From contig NZ_MUMH01000064.1 of NCBI RefSeq assembly GCF_002155965.1, positions 102,848 through 166,847 of the forward strand: a stretch of DNA of 64,000 nucleotides, written 5' to 3'. Position 1 is the stretch's first letter. Every line of letters begins with the position of its first letter. This DNA is from Allokutzneria sp. NRRL B-24872 (GTDB taxonomy: Bacteria > Actinomycetota > Actinomycetes > Mycobacteriales > Pseudonocardiaceae). The position numbers and the translations under genes are program-made. Shown here in pieces: positions 16,089 to 25,997 of the stretch. The notes under the pieces were generated by a model. That model ran no database searches. It was not told the DNA's origin and saw only the letters and a program-made list of their open reading frames with translations.

Positions 16089-16643
16089 ATGGCCGAATAC
16101 CTGAAGAGAATCGCGTTCATGGTGGCCGACGAGGGCATCGAGCAGGTCGAGCTGACCTCGCCGTGGCAGACCGTGCTCGACGCCCCCGCCGAACCGCGCC
16201 TGCTCGGCCCGGAACTGGGCGAGGTGCGGGGCTTCAACCACCTCGACCCCGCTGACTCCTTCCCCGTCGACATCGCGTTCGAGGAGGCCGTTGCCGCCGA
16301 CTACGCGGGGCTCGTACTGCCCGGCGGCGTGGCGAACGCGGACAAGCTGCGGATGAACCCGCACGCCGTGCGCCTGGTGAAGGAGTTCGTCGCGGCGGGC
16401 AAGCCGATCGCGGCGATCTGCCACGCGCCGTGGGTGCTCGTGGAGGCGGACGTGGTGCGCGGCAAGACGCTCACGTCCTTCCCGAGTCTCACGACGGACA
16501 TCCGCAACGCGGGCGCGACCTGGGTGGACGAGGAGGTCTTCGTCTGCGACCACAACGGCTGGCAGCTGATCACCAGCCGCACGCCCGAGGACCTGGACGC
16601 CTTCAACGCCGCCATCCTGAAGGTGTTTAGCCTGGGCGCATGA
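16089..16643 (+). CDS. DJ-1/PfpI family protein (glutamine amidotransferase-like)
   Basis: This 184-residue protein has LVLPGGVANADKLR and the nucleophile motif PIAAICHAPWVL, where Cys sits in the AICHAP elbow with the adjacent His, as in PfpI/YhbO deglycase-type proteins. An early Glu-containing strand is also present. Proposed activities are protease or glycation repair (deglycase/glyoxalase III); sequence alone does not choose. The stop overlaps the next gene start (ATGA). Confidence 0.9.
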   Translation: MAEYLKRIAFMVADEGIEQVELTSPWQTVLDAPAEPRLLGPELGEVRGFNHLDPADSFPVDIAFEEAVAADYAGLVLPGGVANADKLRMNPHAVRLVKEFVAAGKPIAAICHAPWVLVEADVVRGKTLTSFPSLTTDIRNAGATWVDEEVFVCDHNGWQLITSRTPEDLDAFNAAILKVFSLGA

Positions 16644-17188
16644 CCTGGACCATCGCCGGATCGCTCACCGTCCTGCCCGCCGCCGAGCACCCGGAGCTGC
16701 TCGCCGAGCCGGTCGCCAAGGCGCTCAGCGCGCTGTCCGACGCCGACCGCGACCGCGTCGGGGTCGCCGAGATCGACCCCGAGCTGGCCGACACCGCCGC
16801 GTTCTGCGAGAAGTACGGCTCGCCGCTGGACGCCTCGGCGAACTGCGTCGTGATCAGCGGCAAGCGCGGCGACACCGTCCGCTTCGCCGCGTGCCTGGTG
16901 CTGGCGACGACCCGCGCCGACGTGAACGGCTTGGCGCGCAAGCGCTTGGAGGCGCGGAAGGCGTCGTTCGCGCCGATGGACGAGGCGGTCAGCCTGACCG
17001 GCATGGCCTACGGCGGGATCACTCCGGTGGGGCTGCCGGAGGGTTGGCCGATCCTGCTGGACTCCGTCGTGGCCGCCGCGCCCGAGCTGGTGATCGGCAG
17101 CGGAGTGCGCTCCAGCAAGCTCTTCATCCCCGGTGACGTGCTGGCCCGCTTGGCCGGTGCGGAGGTCGTGGAGGGTCTGGGCCGGTGA
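16640..17188 (+). CDS. YbaK/EbsC family aminoacyl-tRNA deacylase-like protein
   Basis: This 182-residue protein has the YbaK/ProXp editing fold. ANCVVISGKRG is followed by RADVNGLARKRLEARKASFA and the block DEAVSLTGMAYGGITPVGLP, where glycine-rich turns form the substrate pocket and Lys residues are conserved. The role is probably trans-editing of mischarged tRNA. It is part of a tightly overlapping group with the PfpI-like and methyltransferase genes. Confidence 0.88.
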   Translation: MTWTIAGSLTVLPAAEHPELLAEPVAKALSALSDADRDRVGVAEIDPELADTAAFCEKYGSPLDASANCVVISGKRGDTVRFAACLVLATTRADVNGLARKRLEARKASFAPMDEAVSLTGMAYGGITPVGLPEGWPILLDSVVAAAPELVIGSGVRSSKLFIPGDVLARLAGAEVVEGLGR

Positions 17189-17757
17189 GCATGCCGGACT
17201 ACGAGGTCGAGGCCGCTCGCTACGACTCGACCCGAGGCGGTGAGCCCCGCGCTCGGGCCGCCGCCGATGCGATCGAACGGCTGCTCCCACCCGGCCCGGT
17301 GCTCGACGTCGCGGTGGGCACGGGGATCGTCGCCGCGACCATGACTCGCCCAGTAATTGGTGTTGATCTTTCGAGCGCGATGCTCGGGCACGCCGTGCTG
17401 CGCCTGCCGGGACGGGTCGCCCGGGCCGATGCGCGTCGGCTGCCCGCGCGGTCCTCCAGCGTCTCCGCCGTGACCGCGATCTGGTTGCTGCACCTCATGC
17501 CCGACTCGGAGGCGGTGGTGCGCGAGGTCGCTCGCGTGCTCCGGCCGGGCGGCGTTTTCGTGTGCACTGTGGACAAACGCGCCGCGCACCGCTTGGCGGA
17601 GGGCACCATCGCGATGCCCGGCGCGCGGGACGAACGCGCTCGCGTCGAAGCTCTCGGCGCGCGGTACGGGCTCTCCGTGTGCGGCGAAGGCTCCTTCGTC
17701 GGCCACGGCCAGGACCACGAGCCCGTCTTCCCGTTGGTGGCCCTGGCGAAGGGTTAG
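17185..17757 (+). CDS. class I SAM-dependent methyltransferase
   Basis: This 190-residue protein has motif I VLDVAVGTGIVAA, motif II acidic VIGVDLSSAML and a post-motif VREVARVLRPGGVFVCTVD, the Methyltransf_11 layout. The substrate is not predictable. The GTG start overlaps the YbaK-like stop by 4 bp, and the gene ends overlapping the convergent purU by 4 bp. Confidence 0.88.
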   Translation: MSMPDYEVEAARYDSTRGGEPRARAAADAIERLLPPGPVLDVAVGTGIVAATMTRPVIGVDLSSAMLGHAVLRLPGRVARADARRLPARSSSVSAVTAIWLLHLMPDSEAVVREVARVLRPGGVFVCTVDKRAAHRLAEGTIAMPGARDERARVEALGARYGLSVCGEGSFVGHGQDHEPVFPLVALAKG

Positions 17758-18638
17758 TGGAAGACCACGGTTCGGTTGCCGTGCACCAGGACGCGGTCCT
17801 CGACGTGCCAGCGGAGGCCGCGCGCGAGCACGACCTTCTCGATGTCGCGGCCCTTGCGGACCATGTCACCGCTGCTGTCGGTGTGGTCGACCCGAACGAT
17901 GTCCTGCTCGATGATCGGCCCCGCGTCGAGCTCGGCGGTGACGTAGTGGCAGGTCGCGCCGACGAGCTTCACGCCGCGCGCGTACGCCTGGTGGTAGGGG
18001 CGCGCGCCGATGAAGGACGGCAGGAAGCTGTGGTGGATGTTGAGCGCCTTGCCCGCCCACGCCGCGCACAGCTCCGGCGGCAGGACCTGCATGAAGCGGG
18101 CGAGCACCACGGCGTCGGGGTGGTGCGAGTCGACGATCTGGCGGATCTGGTTGAAGGCGGCCTGCTTGCCGTCGGGGTCCTGGCCGGGGCCGGGGAAGGG
18201 CACGTGGTGGAACGGGATGCCGTGCGCCCTGGTGATGTTGGCGAGGTCGGCGTGGTTGCCGATCACGGCGCGCACGTCGACGTCGAGCTCGCCCGAGGCG
18301 ACGCGGCCGAGCAGGTCGTAGAGGCAGTGCCCGGCCTTGGACACCAGGAGCACCACGCGGCGCGGCACTCCGGTGTCGCTCACCCGCCAGTCGGTGCGGC
18401 TGCCCAGCTCGGCGGCGACCCTGGCGAAGCGCGTGCGCAGCTCGTCCAGGCCGAAGGGCAGCGAGTCGGCGCGGACCTCCTGGCGGGTGAAGAACCAGTT
18501 GGTGTCGCGATCGGTGTGGTAGGCCGCTTCCACGATCCAACCGCCGAACTCCGCGAGGAACGTCGAGATCTTGGCGACGATCCCGGAGCGGTCGGGACAG
18601 CCGAGTGTGATGACGTAGCGGCGTTCAGGGCTGGACAT
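17754..18638 (-). CDS. purU: formyltetrahydrofolate deformylase
   Basis: This 294-residue protein has an N-terminal ACT domain (YVITLGCPDRSGIVAKISTF; residues about 8-85) and a C-terminal formyltransferase domain. The latter has LNIHHSFLPSFIGARPYHQA and TCHYVTAELDAGPIIEQD, carrying the catalytic Asn-His-Asp set. It releases formate from 10-formyl-THF, balancing one-carbon pools for purine synthesis. Length is normal. It is divergent from the exonuclease-like gene. Confidence 0.96.
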   Translation of the reverse strand: MSSPERRYVITLGCPDRSGIVAKISTFLAEFGGWIVEAAYHTDRDTNWFFTRQEVRADSLPFGLDELRTRFARVAAELGSRTDWRVSDTGVPRRVVLLVSKAGHCLYDLLGRVASGELDVDVRAVIGNHADLANITRAHGIPFHHVPFPGPGQDPDGKQAAFNQIRQIVDSHHPDAVVLARFMQVLPPELCAAWAGKALNIHHSFLPSFIGARPYHQAYARGVKLVGATCHYVTAELDAGPIIEQDIVRVDHTDSSGDMVRKGRDIEKVVLARGLRWHVEDRVLVHGNRTVVFH

Positions 18639-18707
18639 GGCTGGTCAGTCTGTCAGGCGGTCACGATCGAGCGATGCGCAACCCCGGTCTGGAGCTAGGG
18701 TCGGCGC

Positions 18708-19499
18708 ATGCGCATTGCCAGCTACAACATCATGAGCGGTGGCTTCGACGGGTACGAGACGGCATCGCCCGTGCCCCAGCGGCTGCCCGAGGTGAAGCTG
18801 GCGGTCGAGCAGCTGCGGGCCGACGTGGTCGGCCTCGTCGACACGTTCCGGTGGGACGAGGTCTTCACGACCGACGAGATCTGCGAGCACTTCGGCTACA
18901 AGCACGCGTTCTGCGTCAACCTGGGCGACGAGCGGTTGACGGAGTTGGGGCACAACAACGGCCTCACTTTGCTGAGCAACGTCGAGCTGGAGGACGTCCG
19001 CTCAGTTCGGGTCGCGACGCGCAACGCGATCTCCGCGCGGTTGCGCGGCGGGCTGCGGCTCGTGCTCGTCTACCTGGACGACCTGAGCGAGGACGTGCGG
19101 GTCTCGCAGGTGAAGGCGCTGGCCGCGGAGATCGACTCCAGCGTTCCGACCGTTGTCGTCGGCGACCTGAACTCGTTCAAGGCCAACGACTTGCCCGACC
19201 TGACCGGCGTGTACGAGAGCGCTCCTGTGCTCGCCGGAGCGCTGGCGCCGATCGTCGCGGACATGCAGCGGGGTGAAGTCGCGGAACTGCTGGAGTCCTT
19301 GGGGCTTCAGGACGCGAGCCCGGCCGGTCGCCCGACTTTTCCCACGCAGCTGTTCCCCATCAAGCTCGACGAGCCGGTGCTGCGCCTGGACTACTGCTTC
19401 CACACCGCTTCGGTGACTGTGCGGGACTTCTCGGTGCCGAACACGGAGATCTTCCACAAGGCGTCGGACCACCTTCCCGTCGTCTTCGACGTGGTGTGA
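18708..19499 (+). CDS. endonuclease/exonuclease/phosphatase family protein
   Basis: This 263-residue protein begins MRIASYNIMSGGFDG (catalytic Asn), then has DVVGLVDTFRWDE in place of the usual LQE, VVVGDLNSFKAND and a terminal SDHLPVVFDVV. These are the metal- and phosphate-binding motifs of the EEP fold. No signal peptide is visible, so it is cytoplasmic. Substrates in this fold range from nucleic acids to phosphoesters and cannot be chosen here. Confidence 0.88.
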   Translation: MRIASYNIMSGGFDGYETASPVPQRLPEVKLAVEQLRADVVGLVDTFRWDEVFTTDEICEHFGYKHAFCVNLGDERLTELGHNNGLTLLSNVELEDVRSVRVATRNAISARLRGGLRLVLVYLDDLSEDVRVSQVKALAAEIDSSVPTVVVGDLNSFKANDLPDLTGVYESAPVLAGALAPIVADMQRGEVAELLESLGLQDASPAGRPTFPTQLFPIKLDEPVLRLDYCFHTASVTVRDFSVPNTEIFHKASDHLPVVFDVV

Positions 19500-19500
19500 G

Positions 19501-20226
19501 TCAGATCGTGGGCAGTGCGTCGAACAACGACGGGTCTCCGGTCTTCACCGCCGTGCTCGGGCGGTTCCAGACGGCTCGGTAGACCGCGTCCGCCGTCCCC
19601 GCGACCACGGCGTCGGTGTGGAGCGCGGGGTCCGCTGTCGGAGTCACTTCGGGCGTCTCGCCAGGGCTCAACGTCATCGTCCACGCGCGGCCCGCGTCGG
19701 CGGCGTGGAAGAGCACGGTGCCGTTCGCGGTCGAGGAGCTGAAGTTGCCCAGCGGCAGCGCGACCAGGCGCTCATCGATGCCGTCCGCGGCGAACTGCGG
19801 ATCGAAGATCAGCCGGGAGTCCACGCCGTGCGCGAGGTCCGCGTCGACGCGGTGGATGGCCGTCTCGTGCGCCTGCCGCCGTGCCCACACGCGCACGCTC
19901 CCGGGCATGGAGGCGAACATCCAGGTCGGCTTGTCGTGGTCCAGCTCGACGAAGCGGTCCAGCATCGTGGCGGCCACGTCGTCCCACCACACCAGCAGCT
20001 CATCCCACTGCTTCGGCGCCCGCGCGAACTGCGGCGGGGCCGAGATGTCTTGTGCGACAAGCACTTCAGCGGTTCGCGAGTGCACGTTGGCGATGTGCCG
20101 CACCAGGTCGAAGACCGTCCAGCCGGGGCAGGGCGGAACCTTCGCGTCCGGGCCGGCGGCCACCGCGGCCTCGCGCAGCGCCACGGCCTGCTCTCGCACG
20201 TGATTGACGAAGTCGGCGTGCTCCAT
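19501..20226 (-). CDS. maleylpyruvate isomerase/DinB-like family protein (mycothiol-dependent type)
   Basis: This 241-residue protein begins MEHADFVNHVREQAVAL and carries PPCPGWTVFDLVRHIANVH and ARRQAHETAIHRVDADL. The DLVRH and HETAIHR histidines match the metal-binding set of the TIGR03083 group, whose members include mycothiol-dependent isomerases and transferases. The presence of mshA nearby means mycothiol is made in this organism. ATG 20226 begins the conserved N-terminus. Confidence 0.85.
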   Translation of the reverse strand: MEHADFVNHVREQAVALREAAVAAGPDAKVPPCPGWTVFDLVRHIANVHSRTAEVLVAQDISAPPQFARAPKQWDELLVWWDDVAATMLDRFVELDHDKPTWMFASMPGSVRVWARRQAHETAIHRVDADLAHGVDSRLIFDPQFAADGIDERLVALPLGNFSSSTANGTVLFHAADAGRAWTMTLSPGETPEVTPTADPALHTDAVVAGTADAVYRAVWNRPSTAVKTGDPSLFDALPTI

Positions 20227-20236
20227 GCGCTCGACC

Positions 20237-21067
20237 CTAGAGGTCGGCGGGGGCCACCGCGGCCCAGTCGACGGTGACCTCACCGAGGCGCCAGCGGCGG
20301 TGGTTGTCGCGCACGGGCCAGCCGCGCTCGGCGAACAGGCGGACGGCCTCGGCCCACCTGGCACGCGGACCGAACGGCACGAAGGGCGCGGCGGTGGCCC
20401 AGCAGGCGTCGAGGTCGGAGAGCAGATCGTGCACGCGCTCACCGGGCACGTTGCGGTGGATCAGCGACTTCGGCAGGCGCTCGGCCAGCTCGGACGGCAC
20501 CTCGATGTCGGCGGGCTTGCAGGCGAAGGTCATCGTCAGCGGTCCGGAGGCGTCGAGCGTGACCCAGCAGCAGCGCCTGCCGATCTCGTCGCACGTGCCC
20601 TCGACCAGCAGGCCGCCCGGGGCCAGCCCGTCCAGGATCGTGCGCCACGCCTGCTCGGCGTCGGACTCGCTGTACTGGCGCAGCACGTTGAACGCGCGCA
20701 CCAGGTCGGGCCGCCGCCCGGCCAGCTCGAAGCCGCCGCGCCGGAAGTCCAGCAGCGGCGGGTCGGCGACGGCGACACCGGCGGCAACGCGCTCGGCGTC
20801 GATCTCCAGGCCGAGCATGCGCAGGTCGGGGCGGACGACGCGCAGCCGCTGCGCCATCTCCACGGTGGTCACCGGCGACGAGCCGTAGCCGAGGTCGATC
20901 ACCAGCGGGTCGGCTGCCGCGCGCAGCACCGTGCCGACGCGCGGGTTCGACGCCATCCAGCGGTCGACGCGGCGCAGCCGGTTGGGGTTGGTGGTGCCCC
21001 GGGTCGGCAGGCCGAGCGCACGGGCCCGGCCCGCCGCGAACCGGGGCTTGCGACGGGCCTGGTTCAC
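20237..21067 (-). CDS. class I SAM-dependent methyltransferase-like protein
   Basis: This 276-residue protein has a basic N-terminus (ARRKPRFAAGR), then LVIDLGYGSSPVTTVEMA, a motif I-like segment, and LGLEIDAERV. Later RAFNVLRQYSESDAEQAW is followed by a GLAPGGLLVEGTCDEIG segment typical of actinobacterial methyltransferases upstream of DUF2505. GTG 21067 overlaps the DUF2505 stop. The substrate is unknown. It is shorter at the N-terminus than the full open frame, which runs antisense through murB and is not coding there. Confidence 0.82.
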   Translation of the reverse strand: MNQARRKPRFAAGRARALGLPTRGTTNPNRLRRVDRWMASNPRVGTVLRAAADPLVIDLGYGSSPVTTVEMAQRLRVVRPDLRMLGLEIDAERVAAGVAVADPPLLDFRRGGFELAGRRPDLVRAFNVLRQYSESDAEQAWRTILDGLAPGGLLVEGTCDEIGRRCCWVTLDASGPLTMTFACKPADIEVPSELAERLPKSLIHRNVPGERVHDLLSDLDACWATAAPFVPFGPRARWAEAVRLFAERGWPVRDNHRRWRLGEVTVDWAAVAPADL

Positions 21068-21564
21068 GGCTTGTCGGTCAGCCAGCTCATCGTGAAGGTG
21101 TTCTCCGCGTCGAGCAGCTTGCCGATCTGCTCCACGATCGCCTTCTCCACCTTGCCGCCGACGAAGGGCAGCGACACCCGCACCTCCAGGGCGCTGAGCA
21201 GCTGCGATCCCGCGCCGTTCGGCCTCAGCTGGAGCGAGCAGGTGATCGAGGCCGGGGCGCCGGGCACCGAGGCGACGACCGTGCCGACGGCGCCCTCCCC
21301 GGCGGCTCGCCAGCGCTCGGTGCGCTCGATCACCAGGTCGCCGTTGATCAGTGTGCGGACGAAGGAGGGCAGCTTGTCGGCGGGAACGCCCTGTTTGAGC
21401 ACCGCCTTGCTCTCGCCGTCCGTGCTCTCGTGCGAGAGGAGTTCCGCCTTGCCGCCGCCGACCGCGGCGAGCCGCGCGCGCAGGTAGTCGGCATCGGTCA
21501 GCGCCGCGAGCAGCGCGTGCGCCGGGAACGGGAACTCGTGTGAGGTCTCGGTGCTGGTGGCCAC
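21064..21564 (-). CDS. DUF2505 family protein
   Basis: This 166-residue protein resembles the START/SRPBCC-like DUF2505 fold: an N-terminal EFPFPAHALLAALTDADYLR, a middle strand-rich part, and a C-terminal helix VEKAIVEQIGKLLDAENTFT. Such proteins bind hydrophobic ligands but the role is unknown. It is translationally coupled to the downstream methyltransferase and divergent from murB across only 26 bp, an arrangement also seen, from memory, next to mycobacterial murB. Confidence 0.87.
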   Translation of the reverse strand: MATSTETSHEFPFPAHALLAALTDADYLRARLAAVGGGKAELLSHESTDGESKAVLKQGVPADKLPSFVRTLINGDLVIERTERWRAAGEGAVGTVVASVPGAPASITCSLQLRPNGAGSQLLSALEVRVSLPFVGGKVEKAIVEQIGKLLDAENTFTMSWLTDKP

Positions 21565-21590
21565 GGCGCGTCAGGCTACCGTTGACGGCC

Positions 21591-22673
<1,083 letters not shown>

Positions 22674-22792
22674 CCCGTGGGTGGGCAAACGCCTGGGTGA
22701 GCGGGGGCCGTTCGGGTGACGTCGTGTGACGATCGTCTAACTGCGCGTGTTTCATGGGATGTGCGGATGCCAGCTCTGACGAGGAGGGCATC

Positions 22793-23794
22793 ATGGCGGG
22801 CGACACCCGGGCTTGGCGCAGGGACGAGATCCGACCGGTGAAGCGGCGGGTCGAGGACGCTTTTCTCGATCTGCCAGGGGTTGTCGGAGTGGACATCGCG
22901 CAGCGGCGCGTTGCGGGGCTGCCGGTGGGGCAGCTCGCGATCTCGGTCTCGGTGCTCGACAAGCTCCCCGAGAACCGTTTGCCGGCAAGGAACATCCTGC
23001 CGCGCGAGGTCGAGGGCGTTCCGGTCGACGTGGTGCGCGACGACGTCGTGGCGCACACGGCGCTGATGCGCGCGGACTCCGCGCCGGAACCGCCGCCCGA
23101 GGCCTACTCGACCCTGCTCGGCGGGATCAGCATCGGCCCGTGCAGGCCGATCCGGCTCGGGCCGCCGCTGGCGCCGGAGTACGGCGAGTACGTCACGGTC
23201 GGCACGCTCGGCGTGCTCGTCACCGACCGGCTCAGCGGCGGGGAAGTGCTGGGGCTGACCAGTTTCCACGTCGCGTGCGTCGACGACGGCTGGGCGATCG
23301 GCGACGAGCTGACCCATCCGTCCAGAGTGGACGGTGGCCGGTGCCCGGACGACGTCTGCGGCAGTCTCGCGCGCGGCGCCCTTTCGTCCAAGGTGGACGC
23401 CGCGCTGATCAGGTTCCGCTCGGGCAGCGCCACCGAGCCCGCGATCGTGGGCATCGGGCCGATCGCCGGGCACGCCGCGGCGCGCATCGGAGCTCCGGTG
23501 CGCAAGCGCGGCCGCAGCACCGGGCTCACCGCGGGCGTCGTGGTGTCGGTGGACGCGACCGTGCAGCTCGACTACGGCGCGGGCCTCGGCGTGCGGCGGA
23601 TGCGCGACCAGGTCCGGGTGGAGGTGGCGGCGGGGCGCTTCGGCGACCGGGGCGACTCGGGGGCCGCCGTCGTCGACCAGTCGGGGCGCGTGATCGGCCT
23701 GCACTTCGCGGGTAACCAGGGCGGGACGGTGGGCTACGCCAATCCCATCGAGCCGGTGCTGGCCGAGCTGTTCGTGGACGTTTGCACCGGTTGA
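22793..23794 (+). CDS. trypsin-like serine protease fold protein, no signal peptide
   Basis: This 333-residue protein has a helical N-terminal part (to about residue 100) and a chymotrypsin-like domain. A complete triad is visible: His159 in GLTSFHVACVDD, Asp202 in SKVDAALIRF, and Ser289 in GDRGDSGAAVVD, followed by GRVIGLHFAGNQGG. There is no signal peptide or TM segment, so it appears cytoplasmic, which is unusual for this fold. GAGGAGGGC precedes ATG 22793. It lies between murB and the L,D-transpeptidase but has no obvious link to either. The substrate is unknown. Confidence 0.75.
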   Translation: MAGDTRAWRRDEIRPVKRRVEDAFLDLPGVVGVDIAQRRVAGLPVGQLAISVSVLDKLPENRLPARNILPREVEGVPVDVVRDDVVAHTALMRADSAPEPPPEAYSTLLGGISIGPCRPIRLGPPLAPEYGEYVTVGTLGVLVTDRLSGGEVLGLTSFHVACVDDGWAIGDELTHPSRVDGGRCPDDVCGSLARGALSSKVDAALIRFRSGSATEPAIVGIGPIAGHAAARIGAPVRKRGRSTGLTAGVVVSVDATVQLDYGAGLGVRRMRDQVRVEVAAGRFGDRGDSGAAVVDQSGRVIGLHFAGNQGGTVGYANPIEPVLAELFVDVCTG

Positions 23795-23885
23795 GGCGAT
23801 CTTGAGCGGTTCGAGGTGACGACCGTCACACCCGACTGGCGCACCCTCGGCTTCACGCCGAACGTCTTCTGGGAGGTGCACGATC

Positions 23886-25076
23886 GTGCCCATGGGTAGG
23901 TGGAGGTCGATGGACGTGGGTAAGCGGGGAACTCGGGGCGTTGTCGGGCTGACGGGCATGGCGCTCGCCGCGGTTCTCTCGCTGGTGGCCTGCAGCGGGG
24001 GCGAGGGTGGAGCACCCGCGCCCGAGGCCCCGCCCGTCGCCAAGGTCGCGACGGACCCCGTCGACGGCGCGAAGGACATCAGCCCGACCGCCCCGGTCAA
24101 GGTCACCGTCGCCCAGGGCACGCTGACCGAGGTCACCCTCACCAACGCCGACGGCAAGGCGGTCAAGGGCGAGCTGGCCCCGGACAAGCTGAGCTGGAGC
24201 AGCACCGAGAAGCTGGCCTTCGAGAAGAACTACACCTGGACCGGCAAGGCGACCGGCACCGACAACAAGCCGGTCGAGGTCAAGGGCGGGTTCAGCACCC
24301 TCAAGGCGGGCAAGCTCATCCGGGCCACCGTGAACCCCACCGACAACGCGGTCGTCGGCATCGCCATGCCGATCAAGGTCGAGTTCGACGCGAAGGTCAA
24401 GGACAAGGCCGCCGCCGAGAAGGCGCTGGTCGTGGAGACCACGCCCAAGGTCGAGGGCGCGTGGGCCTGGCTCAACGACCGCGAGGTGCACTACCGGCCG
24501 GAGAAGTACTGGCCCGCCAACACCAAGATCAAGGTGCAGGCCAACCTGTACGCGGTGCCCTACGGCGACGGCAACTTCGGCCGCGCGGACGTGAGCACGC
24601 AGTTCAGCATCGGCCGGGCGCAGATCGTCAAGGCGCACACGCCCTCGCACAAGCTCGTCGTGCAGCGCGACGGCCAGACCGTCGCGACCTACCCGGCCAG
24701 CTACGGCAAGGACGGCAACAAGGACCTGAACACGCCCAACGGCACCTACATCGTGATGCAGAAGAACCCCGTCGAGAAGATGGACAACCCGAAGTACGGC
24801 TACACCAACGTCATGAAGAAGTGGGCCGTCCGGATCTCCAACCACGGCGAGTTCATCCACGAGAACAACGACAACGCGGCGAACATCGGCAGGGCCAACA
24901 CCTCGCACGGCTGCGCGAACCTGCTGGAAGCCGACGCCAAGAAGTTCTTCGACAGCGCGCTGGTCGGCGACCCCGTCGAGGTCACCGGCTCGGCGACCGC
25001 GATCGCCCCGCAGTACGACGTCTACGACTGGCAGCTCACCTGGAACCAGTGGCAGTCCAAGTCGGCTCTGCGCTGA
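23886..25076 (+). CDS. L,D-transpeptidase lipoprotein (LprQ/LdtMt-like)
   Basis: This 396-residue exported enzyme makes 3-3 peptidoglycan cross-links. A lipobox LSLVAC (Cys36) follows a hydrophobic leader. Two Ig-like domains then precede the YkuD catalytic domain with ISNHGEFIHEN and NTSHGCANL, the catalytic Cys being about residue 343. A C-terminal aromatic tail (YDVYDWQLTWNQWQ) matches mycobacterial paralogs. GTG 23886 follows GGAGGT; ATG 23910 is an alternative. The gene sits two genes after murB and its stop lies in a 15-bp tandem repeat. Confidence 0.94.
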   Translation: MPMGRWRSMDVGKRGTRGVVGLTGMALAAVLSLVACSGGEGGAPAPEAPPVAKVATDPVDGAKDISPTAPVKVTVAQGTLTEVTLTNADGKAVKGELAPDKLSWSSTEKLAFEKNYTWTGKATGTDNKPVEVKGGFSTLKAGKLIRATVNPTDNAVVGIAMPIKVEFDAKVKDKAAAEKALVVETTPKVEGAWAWLNDREVHYRPEKYWPANTKIKVQANLYAVPYGDGNFGRADVSTQFSIGRAQIVKAHTPSHKLVVQRDGQTVATYPASYGKDGNKDLNTPNGTYIVMQKNPVEKMDNPKYGYTNVMKKWAVRISNHGEFIHENNDNAANIGRANTSHGCANLLEADAKKFFDSALVGDPVEVTGSATAIAPQYDVYDWQLTWNQWQSKSALR

Positions 25077-25109
25077 ACGGCTCTGCGCTGATGTGCTCTG
25101 GGCTGATGT
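25065..25109 (+). repeat. 15-bp tandem repeat, three copies, over the L,D-transpeptidase stop
   Basis: Units GCTCTGCGCTGAACG (25065-25079), GCTCTGCGCTGATGT (25080-25094) and GCTCTGGGCTGATGT (25095-25109) follow each other directly. The gene's TGA lies in the first unit, and the other two repeat it in the same frame, so the array offers three in-phase stops. It looks like a recent local duplication. Confidence 0.8.
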
Positions 25110-25121
25110 GAGTTCGGGAAC

Positions 25122-25145
25122 GGGCCCTCGCGGACGCGGGGGCTC
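25122..25145 (+). terminator. stem-loop after the L,D-transpeptidase gene
   Basis: GGGCCCTCGC (25122-25131) pairs with GCGGGGGCTC (25136-25145), including two G-T pairs, around a 4-nt loop GGAC. It lies 46 bp after the stop codon and before the hydrolase gene. There is no T-tract. Confidence 0.55.
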
Positions 25146-25163
25146 TCCGGGTTCACTGGAGTT

Positions 25164-25997
25164 GTGCGACTCTCGGAGCTGAGCGGTGCCGGTGGGACCA
25201 GGTTGGCCGTGGTGGAGGCCGGGCCACCCGACGCCCCTCCGGTGGTGCTCGTGCACGGCTGGGCGCAGTCGGCGTGGTCCTGGGCCGCCCAGCTCACCGA
25301 TGAGCGCCTGACCTCCCGCTTCCGCCTCATCGCCGCCGACCTGCGCGGACACGGCAACTCCTCAGCTCCCGCCGACGGTTACGACCGGTCCGCGAACTGG
25401 GCGGGCGACGTGGCTTCGCTGCTCACGCACGCGGGCCGTGACGCGGTGCTCGTCGGCTGGTCCTACGGGGGCCTTGTCATCACCGACTACCTGCGTGAAC
25501 ACGGTTCACAGGCGGTCGCGGGCGTGGCGCTCGTCGGCGCGATCACCGAACTCGGCCGAGGTCGTGAAGGCGGGCGCACCGGAGCTGTCATGCGTGCCGC
25601 GCTCCCCGCCGCACTGTCCGACGACCCCGCCGTCGCGGTGCCCGCCCTCCAGGAGTTCATCGACGGCATGGCCGCGCGTCCACTGCTGGGCGAGATCCGC
25701 CAGCGCGGGCTCGGTGCGGCGCTGAACACCCCGCCCGCCGTGCGCCACGGGCTGTTCCGCAGGGACGTCGGCAGTGCTGACGTGCTGGCGGGGCTCGACG
25801 TGCCCGCGCTCGTCCTGCACGGCCTCGAAGACCGCGTCGTCGACCCGGCTGCGGGCCGCTACGCCGCCGACCTCATCCCCGGCGCGGCGACGAGCTGGTA
25901 CCCGGAGTGCGGACACCTGCCCTTCGTGGAGCACGCCGAGCGCTTCTCCGCCGAGCTGGCCGAGTTCGTCGAGCGCTGCCAGGGGGCTGTGTCATGA
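25164..25997 (+). CDS. alpha/beta hydrolase
   Basis: This 277-residue protein has [14 protein letters not shown] (oxyanion hole), [12 protein letters not shown], the nucleophile elbow [21 protein letters not shown] and a final [11 protein letters not shown] with the catalytic His. It is a standard hydrolase of the haloperoxidase-like type. The stop overlaps mshA by 4 bp, suggesting co-expression with mycothiol synthesis, though an enzymatic link is not established. Confidence 0.9.
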   Translation: MRLSELSGAGGTRLAVVEAGPPDAPPVVLVHGWAQSAWSWAAQLTDERLTSRFRLIAADLRGHGNSSAPADGYDRSANWAGDVASLLTHAGRDAVLVGWSYGGLVITDYLREHGSQAVAGVALVGAITELGRGREGGRTGAVMRAALPAALSDDPAVAVPALQEFIDGMAARPLLGEIRQRGLGAALNTPPAVRHGLFRRDVGSADVLAGLDVPALVLHGLEDRVVDPAAGRYAADLIPGAATSWYPECGHLPFVEHAERFSAELAEFVERCQGAVS

